Below are positions 1 to 6,388 of a stretch of 6,782 nucleotides of DNA, piece by piece. The translations under genes were made by a program, and so were the position numbers. This DNA is from Patescibacteria group bacterium (GTDB lineage: Bacteria > Patescibacteriota > Gracilibacteria > BD1-5 > UBA2023): contig JAUPLX010000030.1 in the NCBI GenBank assembly GCA_030836665.1, forward strand, positions 1 to 6,782, in the 5' to 3' direction. A model generated the notes under the pieces. It was not told the DNA's origin, did not search any database, and was given only the letters and a program-made list of their open reading frames with translations. Position 1 is the stretch's first letter. Every line of letters begins with the position of its first letter.

Positions 1-165
1 ATGCGTCCCGAATGGTTCACGCTCGATAAGATTCCGTTCGACGACATGTGGGCTGACGATCCGTATTGGCTTCCCCGCGTACTGGAGGGGGATAAAGTCG
101 ATTTCTCATTCACTTTCGACGCGGACGGGGATCTTGCCGAAGTGGTAGAGGGTTACGTAGGATAA
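1..165 (+). CDS. NUDIX hydrolase, MTH1/8-oxo-dGTPase-like, C-terminal part (5' truncated)
   Basis: This is the last 54 residues of a NUDIX hydrolase, cut by the left edge. The protein should hydrolyse oxidised purine nucleoside triphosphates such as 8-oxo-dGTP to monophosphates in the cytoplasm, keeping damaged nucleotides out of DNA. The visible part matches the C-terminus of the MTH1 (NUDT1) type: MRPEWFTLDKIPF, then MWADDPYW, then a VDFSFTFDADGD strand. In human MTH1 the corresponding segment holds Trp117, Asp119 and Asp120, which bind the purine base; here they are W17, D19 and D20 of the visible fragment. The NUDIX box itself lies outside the window. The ATG at position 1 is probably an internal methionine, since human MTH1 also has an internal Met-Arg-Pro here. 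The gene ends in TAA three bases before the next start, so the two genes are very likely co-transcribed. Family assignment is firm; the exact substrate is inferred. Confidence 0.9.
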   Translation: MRPEWFTLDKIPFDDMWADDPYWLPRVLEGDKVDFSFTFDADGDLAEVVEGYVG

Positions 166-168
166 GGC

Positions 169-1347
169 ATGGAACGCGCTTCACCATATCTCGTGACCGC
201 GTTCTTTTTTACGTTTCCTTTGGTCTTCGGAGGGGTTCCGGCATTTTTCGGCGGCGAACTTCCTCGGGGAATTTTCCTCTACGAAGGGGTCCGCTTGGCG
301 TGGTTCGTTCTTTGGGCCGGAATATTTCTCGCGTTTTTGCCAATTCGGCGAATCCTTCGCGATCCGAAATTTCCGAATTGGCAGGATGGTTCCGTTATCG
401 CGTCCGCAGTCGCGATCGGATTTTTCATCCTCACCGTTTCCGTCCATCCGTCCGCTCCGATTTCGGATGTCCTTTTCGGACGCACGTACTCGGCAGTCGC
501 CGTATTGGCGACCGTTATCGTCGCATGTTTTTTTTCCGCAGCTTCGCGCGAAGCTCGAAAATCGGTTCTCCGGGCCATGGTTATGGGATTCGTAGCGTTC
601 AACCTCCCCTATGCGACGGCACAGGTCTTCGGATTCGACCCGGTCGCGGCGCTGGTGACTTTTCCCGATTGGTGAGAGGGGAGGGCGTTTTGAACCCTCG
701 GAAATCCCAATTCGCTCGCGTTTTTCGCGACGCTTTGTTTCCCCGTCGTTTTTTGGGTTTTTCCCACCCGAACCGTCAGGTGGGCGTGGGTATCCGCCCT
801 GACGGCCATCGTGTTGTTCTCCCAAAGCCTCAGCGCTTTCGTCGTCTGTCTCGCGTACGTGGGATATCGCGTTTTCGGCCTTCGGGCAATCGTCGCCGTA
901 TCGGCCATCGCCTTGGCCGCGTTCTTCGTTTCGGTCCGCTCCCATCCGGAAAAATTCTTTTCCGTACAGACCCGCATGGCCATTGCCGGCGACGTTTTGG
1001 AACGTATCGTAGCCAATCCGAAGACCCTTCTCCTGGGTGATGGTTCCGGTAGCGTCGAACGGCTCTTTTCGACGTACCGGAGCGCCGAGGTGATGAAATT
1101 CGTCGGCGGCGACGCTCCGATCGACCGAACGCATCTCGTCTGGTTGGATATGGCGCTCGTTTTCGGTACGCCGTTCTCGGTATCCGTTCTCGTCCTTCTC
1201 ATTTTCTCCGCTATGAAAAATCCCGAACGTTCCGCTCGGGGCACGTTCGGGATTTTTCTCGTATTGAGCGCCGTCCATACGCCCGGAGTAGCCGAATGGT
1301 CGGCTCTCGTGGCGGTGCTACTGGCGAACGTTCGAAAGCGGGGTTAG
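169..1347 (+). CDS. O-antigen ligase/polymerase-family membrane protein (two UGA-Gly codons)
   Basis: A 392-residue polytopic membrane protein of the Wzy/WaaL/PglL-like O-antigen ligase family. These enzymes transfer or polymerise lipid-linked glycans on the outer face of the cytoplasmic membrane. Read with UGA as Gly, residues 172-184 give GRAFGTLGNPNSL, the family's conserved motif; glycines 169 and 175 are both UGA. A second family region is TRMAIAGDVLERIVANP followed by LLLGDGSG (about 260-290), and DRTHLVWLDMALVFG resembles the usual D/H-N...LD...G loop, with Leu where Asn is common. I see roughly nine or ten hydrophobic segments. An AGGA at 159-162, six bases before the ATG, supports this start. 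The gene is tightly coupled to the upstream NUDIX gene, and its TAG stop overlaps the stop of the convergent FecR gene. With UGA as stop it would be split into 168 and about 178 residues. The family is well supported; the glycan substrate and ligase versus polymerase role are unknown. Confidence 0.9.
673..675 (+). other. In-frame UGA read as Gly169 of the O-antigen ligase homologue
   Basis: The UGA lies in the sequence PDW-UGA-EGRAF, six codons before a second UGA. Both reading frame and protein family continue without a shift on its far side. Confidence 0.9.
691..693 (+). other. In-frame UGA read as Gly175 in the motif GRAF-G-TLGNPN
   Basis: This is the most telling recoded site in the window. 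The O-antigen ligase family commonly has a small residue, usually Gly, between the aromatic residue and T-L/F-G-N-P-N. UGA occupies that place, which favours Gly over Trp. Confidence 0.93.
1216..1257. terminator. Perfect 15-bp inverted repeat with A5/T5 ends, intrinsic-terminator-like, inside the ligase gene
   Basis: The arms AAAAATCCCGAACGT (1216-1230) and ACGTTCGGGATTTTT (1243-1257) are exact reverse complements around a 12-base loop. Read on either strand this is a GC-rich stem ending in a run of T, the form of a bidirectional intrinsic terminator. It lies within codons of the ligase gene, about 88 bases before that gene's stop, and about 86 bases downstream of the stop of the convergent FecR gene. 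The likeliest role is termination of the minus-strand FecR transcript, since the two genes leave no space between them. On the plus strand, translating ribosomes may keep it from folding. Confidence 0.7.
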
Positions 1348-2897
1348 CGCACTACCGGTTCGGATGAAACGGCCGGCATTTTCACTCCGAACGGAGTCGA
1401 ATCGCAGAGGTCTCCCATGCCGTCACCGTCCGCGTCCCGTTGGCCGGGATTCGGTTTCCCCGGACAGTTGTCTTCCATATCCGGAATTTCATCCCCGTCG
1501 GTATCTTTCGGCTTCGGTGCCTCGACGACCGGAACGGGAGTCGGTGCCGGTACTGGAGTCTTTACGATAGGTGCCGGAGCCGGAGTCTTTACGATAGGTG
1601 CCGGTGCGACGGGTTCGGTAACCGCTCCGCTTTGGGTAGTGCTACCGGATCCATTCGATGCTTCAGCTCCGCTTCCCGTAGCGGAATCTTCCTCCACCGT
1701 CTGTTTTTTCCATTCCTCGATGGCGTTCCGTCGTTCGTTTTTAATCGCCTCGACCTGTTTCATGATTTCGGCGCGTTTCTTCGCGTCGTATCCTCCGCTC
1801 TGGATTTCTTCGCGGATGCGATTCTCTTGTCGGTTGCGTTCGATAAGGAACATTTCGCGTTCGGTTTCCCTCATGATGAGGCTTTTCGGAACCGGGGTGT
1901 CTTCGGAGCCCGAGCCCATGCGGGAGAGTACCCGTTCGCGAATGGAAGGTTCGGTGAAGAAATAGGTGACTTCTTCGCGCTTCGGCATGGTCGCCGACAT
2001 TTCCTTCTCTACGCGGGATACGAGTTCTTTCATCCGTTTCGGATCCATTTTCGCCGAGAGTTCCGGAATGATCGGATTCACGATTCCCGTTCCGGTAACT
2101 CCGCGCGCGATCTTGATGAGCCGGTCCATATACACGAGGTCGGCGACCGTATTTTCACGGACGAACGAATTTTTCATCGCCTCCTTCAGAGGCATTTTAT
2201 TCTTTTTCATCGTAAAGGATTTCGGATCGAACGAAACCGTGTTTTCCGGCTCGACCCGTTCGCGGTTTTCGCGCCCGTCCTTATCTTTGTACACTACGTC
2301 GACTCCGGGGGTTTCGGCTCATTTTCCCGTGGAGTCGATGACGTCGACGTCGGTTTTTCCCTTCTTGCGCGCGACGCGGACCGAAGTTCCGCGAACGCCC
2401 GCGGAAAGATCCGAGGTCTTAATCGAGAAGAACGAATCTTCCGTAAGGGGCTTAAGTACGCGGGCCCAGATTTCTCCGGAATCGAGATCGAGTTCGGTCG
2501 ATCCCGCATCCGATTTGGATACCGTCAGCTTGCTATTCGCCGCGAGACGGACGACGCTCGAATCGGCGAAGATGATTTCCGCGCTCGAACCGTCTCCGGT
2601 CGAGACGGTTTCCCCTACGCGAACCGGATCGCCAAGGGACGGGGTTACGGATCCGGTGGCAGTCTCCTTATCCACTTTTCCTTCCATGCGGTTCAGATAT
2701 GCCGTAATCGCTCCGGGAGCGATGGCTACCGTTCCGCTCGATACCACGGTTTCCGGCGCGTCCGATTCGGTCGTCATGATTTCGTAGTGGACCGCCTCGG
2801 GGGCGCCGTTCTTCTTCATAACGTACCAACCGCCCGCGGCCAGGACGACGACGAGACCCGCCACGCCGATTTTTACGGCCGCCGATGGATTTTCCAT
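1344..2897 (-). CDS. Membrane-anchored FecR-domain protein with Pro-rich repeat and thrombospondin type 3 repeats (one UGA-Gly codon)
   Basis: A 517-residue exported protein. Residues 9-26 are a hydrophobic membrane anchor after a short N-terminus. Residues about 65-185 are a FecR domain, with GDPVRVGETVSTGDGSSAEI, then VVRLAANSKLTV, then SFFSIKTSDLSAGVRGT. Gly193 is a UGA codon, and the frame continues unbroken into the second part. Residues about 340-403 are highly charged and probably helical. Residues 404-425 form a Ser/Gly linker, 428-462 are Pro-rich with a repeated PAPIVKTP unit, and 465-499 are thrombospondin type 3 repeats (DTDGDEIPDMEDNCP, DADGDGMGDLCD) with two cysteines (478, 498) that normally bind calcium. 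I chose the ATG at 2897 because a TATAAT box lies upstream at 2932-2937; an in-frame ATG at 2933 would overlap that box. There is no clear Shine-Dalgarno site. FecR domains often sit beside CHASE2 cyclases, as here. The role is inferred to be surface sensing or signal delivery, not iron-specific regulation. Confidence 0.93.
1555..1604 (-). repeat. 27-bp tandem repeat encoding PAPIVKTP units
   Basis: Two exact 23-base copies, at 1555-1577 and 1582-1604, recur with a period of 27 bases, or nine codons. They encode the repeated Pro-Ala-Pro-Ile-Val-Lys-Thr-Pro unit of the FecR protein. Degenerate Pro-rich sequence continues on the low-coordinate side. Such repeats commonly act as extended wall-spanning spacers and vary in number between strains. 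Confidence 0.85.
2319..2321 (-). other. In-frame UGA read as Gly193 of the FecR protein
   Basis: The UGA lies in STGK-UGA-AETPGVDV. It joins the FecR domain to the C-terminal helical, Pro-rich and thrombospondin parts in the same frame. Without recoding, those parts would have no membrane anchor or export signal. Confidence 0.88.
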
Positions 2898-2905
2898 AGT
2901 TTGGA

Positions 2906-2911
2906 TATACT
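2906..2911 (+). promoter_or_regulatory. Possible -10 box (TATACT) for the CHASE2 cyclase gene
   Basis: TATACT lies 36 bases before the cyclase ATG at 2948. No convincing -35 hexamer is found at the proper distance, so this is a weak call. If used, its transcript start near 2918 would overlap the start region of the opposite FecR transcript. Confidence 0.3.
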
Positions 2912-2931
2912 GGGAGAAATAAACGTTGGCC

Positions 2932-2960
2932 ATTATAGAGCGCACTGATGAAAAAAGCAA
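2932..2960 (-). promoter_or_regulatory. Sigma70-type promoter for the FecR gene
   Basis: On the minus strand TTGCTT (2960-2955) is followed, after exactly 17 bases, by a perfect TATAAT (2937-2932). Transcription would begin near 2925, giving a leader of about 28 bases before the ATG at 2897. The -35 element and most of the spacer lie inside the first codons of the divergent cyclase gene, so polymerase bound here would cover the cyclase start. Confidence 0.65.
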
Positions 2961-4936
2961 CGCACCTTCTCTCGGTATGGGCGATATCGCTCCTCGCGAT
3001 CTTCGTCGCCCACTCGGCGTTTGCTGGTCCCATAGGGCACGACCTCGATTTTTTCTTTCTCTATAAGACCCTCCGCGGAGAGCCTTCGAATAAGATCGCC
3101 ATCGTAAAAATCGACAATTCTTCCCTCGACGAACTCGAAAAAACCGATCTCCGGGTATTGAACCTGTCGAAGACGGTCTTTGCCAATTTGATCGAAAAAC
3201 TCCAATCCGAAGGCGCTTCCGCTATCGGTATGGACGTCATATTCGCGAACCGTTCGGCGGATCAGGATACCTTGGCCAAAGCGCTCGAAAAATGGAAGAA
3301 CGTCGTCATCGCCGCGAAGGTCGGCGCGAAAAGCGACGGAGAACGGGTATTGCCCCTCGATGCCTACTCCTGAGCCAACTGGGGGATGATCGACGTGCTT
3401 TTCGACAAGAACGTCGTTTCGAAGGTTCCGCCGTACGTACGGATGGATTCCGGGAGGCCGATCGAATCTTTCGCGATAACGCTCTATCGGGCCATGGTCG
3501 GCGATTCTTCGCCGACGGGCAATTACCGCGACGGGAATTACGTCGTCAACCCGCTCCGCTCGATTCCGGTGGATGACGAGAGTTCCGTCCTCATTCCGTT
3601 CTTCCGGGAGCCGAAAGAATACCCGGCTTACTCCCTTTCCGACGTTCTCGCGGGAAAATATCCGAAGGACGCGTTCCGCGGAAAGGCCGTATTGGTCGGC
3701 GAATACGGAACCCTCATCCACGATTCGCATTTTTCTCCGGTAAATCTCGGAGTGGCCATGCCGGGAATCGAATTCCACGCGAACCTTCTCGACGGCCTTA
3801 TCACGGGCAAATTCCTCCGTCATTTTTCCGATGTCGAGAATATCGTCCTCGTCGCGGTCGTGGCCTTGCTTTCGGTGGCGGTATTCATGTACGCATCAGT
3901 GGTCGTCTCCGTTGCCTACGCTGGCGGATTTTTAGTAGTATCGCTTCTTGTCGGCTGGTATTCCATGGCCGCGTACGGCATCGTTCCGAGCTATTTCCTC
4001 CTCTCTTTGGCGGGGGCTTTCATCACCTTTCCGGCAGCGTACGCGTATCGGTATTTCGTCGTCGACCGCGACCGGCACTATATCGAAAAAGCGTTCGCCC
4101 GGTACGTCGATCCGGAGATCGTCGAAGCCATATCCGACGACCCGAAATCGCTCCATTTGGGTGGACAGAAACGCGATATTACGGTTTTTTTCTCGGACAT
4201 CGCCGGATTCACGACCATTTCCGAATCCCTGGGGACCGAACGGCTTTTCGCGCTCATTAGCGAATACCTTTCGCAGATGACCGACATCCTCATCCGCAAC
4301 CGGGGAACTCTCGACAAGTACATCGGCGACGCGGTAATGGGGTTCTTCGGGGCGCCGTTACCGATGGAAAAACCCGAAGCCGCGGCGTGCCGTACCGCCC
4401 TCGAACAGCAGGCCCGCCTCAGGATGTTGCGGACCCAATGGAAAAAAGAGGGGATTCCCACGGTATCCGCCCGCATCGGCATTCATGCCGGAGAAGCCAT
4501 GGTGGGGAACGTCGGATCGAAGACCCGTTTCAACTACACCGTCATGGGCGATACGGTAAACCTCGCATCCCGGCTCGAGGGCGTGAACAAAGAATACGGA
4601 ACCCTGATCTGCGTATCGGAAACCGTTGCGGAACGGGCGAAGGACGAATTCGTTTTCCGGGAACTCGACACCATCAAGGTGAAAGGGAAGACCGAAGGAG
4701 TTCGGATATTCGAACTCATGGGATTTGCCGACGACCCTTACGTCGACCGCAAGAAGATCGCCCGTTATGAGGAAGCGCTTACCGCCTATCGTGACGGACG
4801 GTTCTCGGAGGCGAAAAAACTCTTCGACGTAAATCTCTCCGATTTGCCATCCATCATGATGTCGTTCCGTTGTGAGTCCCTCATTAAGGGGGAGACGACG
4901 TTGGAAAACGGCACGTATTCGATGAAAACGAAATAG
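2948..4936 (+). CDS. CHASE2-domain class IIIb adenylate cyclase (one UGA-Gly codon)
   Basis: A 662-residue membrane receptor cyclase making cAMP from ATP. Residues 7-26 are a signal-anchor helix. Residues about 30-290 form an extracytoplasmic CHASE2 sensor (KIAIVKIDNSSLDEL; GMDVIFANRSADQDTLAKAL; GKAVLVGEYGTLIHDSHFSP; PGIEFHANLLDGLITG). Residues about 297-369 hold the usual three transmembrane helices, and about 405-590 the catalytic domain. The metal-binding aspartates are D417 (FFSDIAGF) and D461 (KYIGDAVMGF). Adenine-selecting Lys is K457, and the second selector is T531 (NYTVMGD), the Thr that marks class IIIb. Transition-state residues are N538 and R542 (VNLASRLEG). All catalytic residues are present, so the enzyme should be active. 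A helical TPR-like tail follows (about 600-645), ending in TYSMKTK as in relatives. Gly142 is UGA. Start is the ATG at 2948 with a weak AGAG upstream; the stop is TAG. Class IIIb members are often bicarbonate-responsive, which is untested here. Confidence 0.95.
3371..3373 (+). other. In-frame UGA read as Gly142 of the CHASE2 cyclase
   Basis: The UGA lies in DAYS-UGA-ANWGMIDVLF, inside the CHASE2 domain. Conserved CHASE2 sequence is found on both sides in one frame, and the whole catalytic half lies downstream. A Gly fits this loop, though the position itself is less conserved than the one at 691. Confidence 0.88.
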
Positions 4937-5012
4937 CGGAAAACTTTCGAATCCGATTTTCGTTCGAATGCCTTCCGAATAGAATTCCCCCGTTATTTTC
5001 TTCGAATTTCCC

Positions 5013-5564
5013 ATGCTTACGTTCGCCGTAGGAACCACCCGTGCCCCGAAAGTCGACGGAATCAAAGACGGCCTTGCCGAGTGTGTCCTTCATTACGACG
5101 CCCTTGCCGGGGGATTCGAATTCGTCTGCGAGAAGACCGAATCCGGCGTTTCGGACATGCCGCTTTCTATCGAAGAAACGATGAAAGGTGCGAAAAACCG
5201 CGCATCCAGTCTTATTTCCCAGGGGATCAACGCTGATTATTACGTAGGTATCGAAGGCGGAACCAGCCGTTTCGGAGACAAAGCCTACCTTTTCGGCATC
5301 GTCTACGTGGAATCCAAAGCGGGATGAGGACATTACGGAATATCGCCGATGGTCGAAGTTCCTTCCGCGGTCGACCGCATGCTGTATGAAGAAGGAAAAG
5401 AACTCGGACCCGTGATGGCCGAACTCTCCGGCAAGGTCGATATCCGGAGCGAAAACGGCTCGATGGGTGCTTGGACCGAAGACATGTTTACCCGAAAAGA
5501 CGAGTTTTCCGTCGCGATGAAGGCCGCGATGGCTCCGTTTTTCAATACGTACTACCGGCTGTAA
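5013..5564 (+). CDS. yjjX: Inosine/xanthosine triphosphatase, YjjX (DUF84) family (one UGA-Gly codon)
   Basis: A 183-residue cytoplasmic house-cleaning phosphatase that hydrolyses ITP and XTP and so keeps deaminated purines out of nucleic acids. E. coli YjjX is about 170 residues. Family landmarks appear in order: the N-terminal GTTRAPKVDGI loop (7-17), the SGVSDMPLSIEETMKGAKNR segment (44-63), YVGIEGGT (77-84), then EEGKELGPVMAELSG (126-140), GSMGAWTEDMFTR (149-161) and the C-terminal APFFNTYY (174-181). Gly105 is UGA (5325-5327), followed by a GGN glycine; conserved sequence resumes at once in the same frame. The gap to the cyclase stop is 76 bases with no clear terminator, so readthrough from the cyclase is possible. 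A TAGAAT at 4980-4985 could be a -10 box, but I see no good -35. There is no Shine-Dalgarno site before the ATG. A bidirectional terminator follows 10 bases after the TAA. Confidence 0.95.
5325..5327 (+). other. In-frame UGA read as Gly105 of YjjX
   Basis: The UGA lies in ESKAG-UGA-GHYGISP. The YjjX family has a Gly-containing turn between the central strand and the next substrate loop, and the C-terminal third of the family domain follows in frame. Confidence 0.9.
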
Positions 5565-5574
5565 CGGTCGTTAC

Positions 5575-5613
5575 GCACGAGAAAACCGCCGTTTTTCAGC
5601 GGTTTTCTCGTGC
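5575..5613. terminator. Bidirectional intrinsic terminator between yjjX and the collar-protein gene
   Basis: The arms GCACGAGAAAACCGC (5575-5589) and GCGGTTTTCTCGTGC (5599-5613) pair perfectly over 15 bp around a nine-base loop. The inner GC stem is flanked by A4 on one side and T4 on the other, so it can end transcripts from both strands. It sits between two convergent genes, 10 bases after the yjjX stop and 11 bases after the minus-strand stop. Confidence 0.88.
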
Positions 5614-5624
5614 TTCGTATCCGA

Positions 5625-6233
5625 TTAATTCTTGATGCAGTAGATGAGCGCGACGTTTTTCGGGCGGGTTTCGTTTCCTCCCGAAGCGCCGGCCGTAAGG
5701 GACGTTCCCGCAGTATGCCGCGAGTCGGAGCGTCCGAGCGTTCCGTAGCTTCCTCCCGCGTTTCCGTCGATGTCGTAAATGGTTACGGCGGAGCCGTAGT
5801 CCGTCATCGCATGGCCATGGCTTCCGAATCCGTCGGACTGTTGGCTCCCGACCGTACATCCTCCCGTTCTGGCCGCGCAATCCGGATCTTTTCCGGTATC
5901 GGTTCTTACCGTCGTTCCGCCATCGAAGGTATTGAGTCCGCGGACGAATTGTCCGCGGAGATCCGGACGGCCTCCGATTCCGTCAGCCGGGGACCAATTC
6001 GTCGGACAGGACGCGAGATTGAATGCCATCACCGCTCCGGGTGGAACCGTGTATTGGAGCATTTCGTTCCATTTGGTTTTCCCGAGCGTTTCCCCGGTCG
6101 TCGCCGTGAGCGAAGCGTAGGTGGCGTATCCGATGGAAACGGACGCTACGGCAACCACGATGCCGATACCGGCTCCGAACCCTTTGCGGATTCCCGAAAC
6201 GATGTCCGAACGTCCGGAAGCATCCTTTTTCAT
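5625..6233 (-). CDS. Membrane-anchored phage tail collar-domain (microcystin-dependent-like) protein
   Basis: A 202-residue protein with a short basic N-terminus, one hydrophobic segment (about 21-42), a spacer, and a collar-type domain from about residue 60 to the end. Family landmarks are VPPGAVMAFNLASCPTNW (63-80), GIGGRPDLRGQFVRGLN (85-101), a Gly/Asp/Thr-rich middle with SHGHAM (138-143), and NETRPKNVALIYCIK (187-201). This domain occurs in phage tail fibres and in cell-surface proteins of many bacteria; the membrane anchor here suggests a cell-surface trimer or adhesin, not part of a virion. No other phage gene is visible. Four cysteines (76, 119, 126, 199) suggest disulfides outside the cytoplasm. 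I chose the ATG at 6233; an in-frame GTG at 6311 would add 26 residues that resemble no signal. About 34 glycines occur, none of them UGA. Ligand unknown. Confidence 0.87.
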   Translation of the reverse strand: MKKDASGRSDIVSGIRKGFGAGIGIVVAVASVSIGYATYASLTATTGETLGKTKWNEMLQYTVPPGAVMAFNLASCPTNWSPADGIGGRPDLRGQFVRGLNTFDGGTTVRTDTGKDPDCAARTGGCTVGSQQSDGFGSHGHAMTDYGSAVTIYDIDGNAGGSYGTLGRSDSRHTAGTSLTAGASGGNETRPKNVALIYCIKN

Positions 6234-6261
6234 AAGTCTTGCTTTATGGAATACGTCGCGC

Positions 6262-6289
6262 ATGCTACCGTATTTCCGCCATATTGCAA
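6262..6289 (-). promoter_or_regulatory. Weak candidate promoter for the collar-protein gene
   Basis: On the minus strand TTGCAA (6289-6284) and TAGCAT (6267-6262) are separated by 16 bases, which would place the transcript start about 22 bases before the ATG at 6233. Both hexamers are imperfect, so this is tentative. If correct, it rules out the GTG start at 6311. Confidence 0.28.
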
Positions 6290-6329
6290 CGTCCTCGATA
6301 TTCCGTGCCACCCGGCGCGTGAAACGTAA

Positions 6330-6357
6330 TTGACAAATCCATTCCGCATTCTATATT
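6330..6357 (+). promoter_or_regulatory. Sigma70-type promoter for the small membrane protein gene
   Basis: A perfect TTGACA (6330-6335) is followed after 16 bases by TATATT (6352-6357). Transcription would begin near 6364, about 32 bases before the ATG. This is the strongest plus-strand promoter in the window. Confidence 0.7.
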
Positions 6358-6382
6358 GTGAACGGCACCCATTTTCTACCAA

Positions 6383-6388
6383 AGGAGG
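6383..6388 (+). promoter_or_regulatory. Consensus Shine-Dalgarno site (AGGAGG)
   Basis: AGGAGG lies seven bases before the ATG at 6396 and fixes that start. It is the only full consensus ribosome binding site in the window; the FecR, collar and yjjX genes lack a recognisable one. Confidence 0.85.

Noticed and set aside
691..693. UGA read as Trp (table 4) or as selenocysteine.
   Set aside because: Trp does not fit GRAF-x-TLGNPN, and UGG is used freely for Trp. Five sites in four families without Cys or Sec homology argue against selenocysteine.
181..1278. A 365-codon minus-strand open frame opposite the O-antigen ligase gene.
   Set aside because: Its translation is a low-complexity charged sequence without family features, and it is antisense to a motif-bearing membrane protein.
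1384..1397. The short inverted repeat ACTCC-GAAC-GGAGT near the end of the FecR gene as a terminator for the ligase transcript.
   Set aside because: It has only five or six pairs, no following T-run, and lies in coding sequence. It is probably chance.
1440..2948. A long open frame on the plus strand opposite the FecR gene (about 500 codons).
   Set aside because: Its translation is Arg/Phe/Asp-rich with no recognisable domain, as expected for the antisense of a GC-rich gene. The minus strand carries clear FecR and thrombospondin repeats.
2933..3823. A 296-codon minus-strand open frame opposite the CHASE2 domain.
   Set aside because: It overlaps well-conserved CHASE2 sequence entirely and shows only Arg/Val/Asp-rich antisense composition.
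4946..5006. Three TTCGAA hexamers in the gap before yjjX as operator sites.
   Set aside because: TTCGAA and related CpG words are common throughout this window, and the spacing (17 and 38 bases) is irregular.
673..5327. The split genes are pseudogenes or carry sequencing errors.
   Set aside because: All interruptions are UGA only, the frame never shifts, and catalytic residues on both sides are intact. Random decay would also give UAA, UAG and frameshifts.
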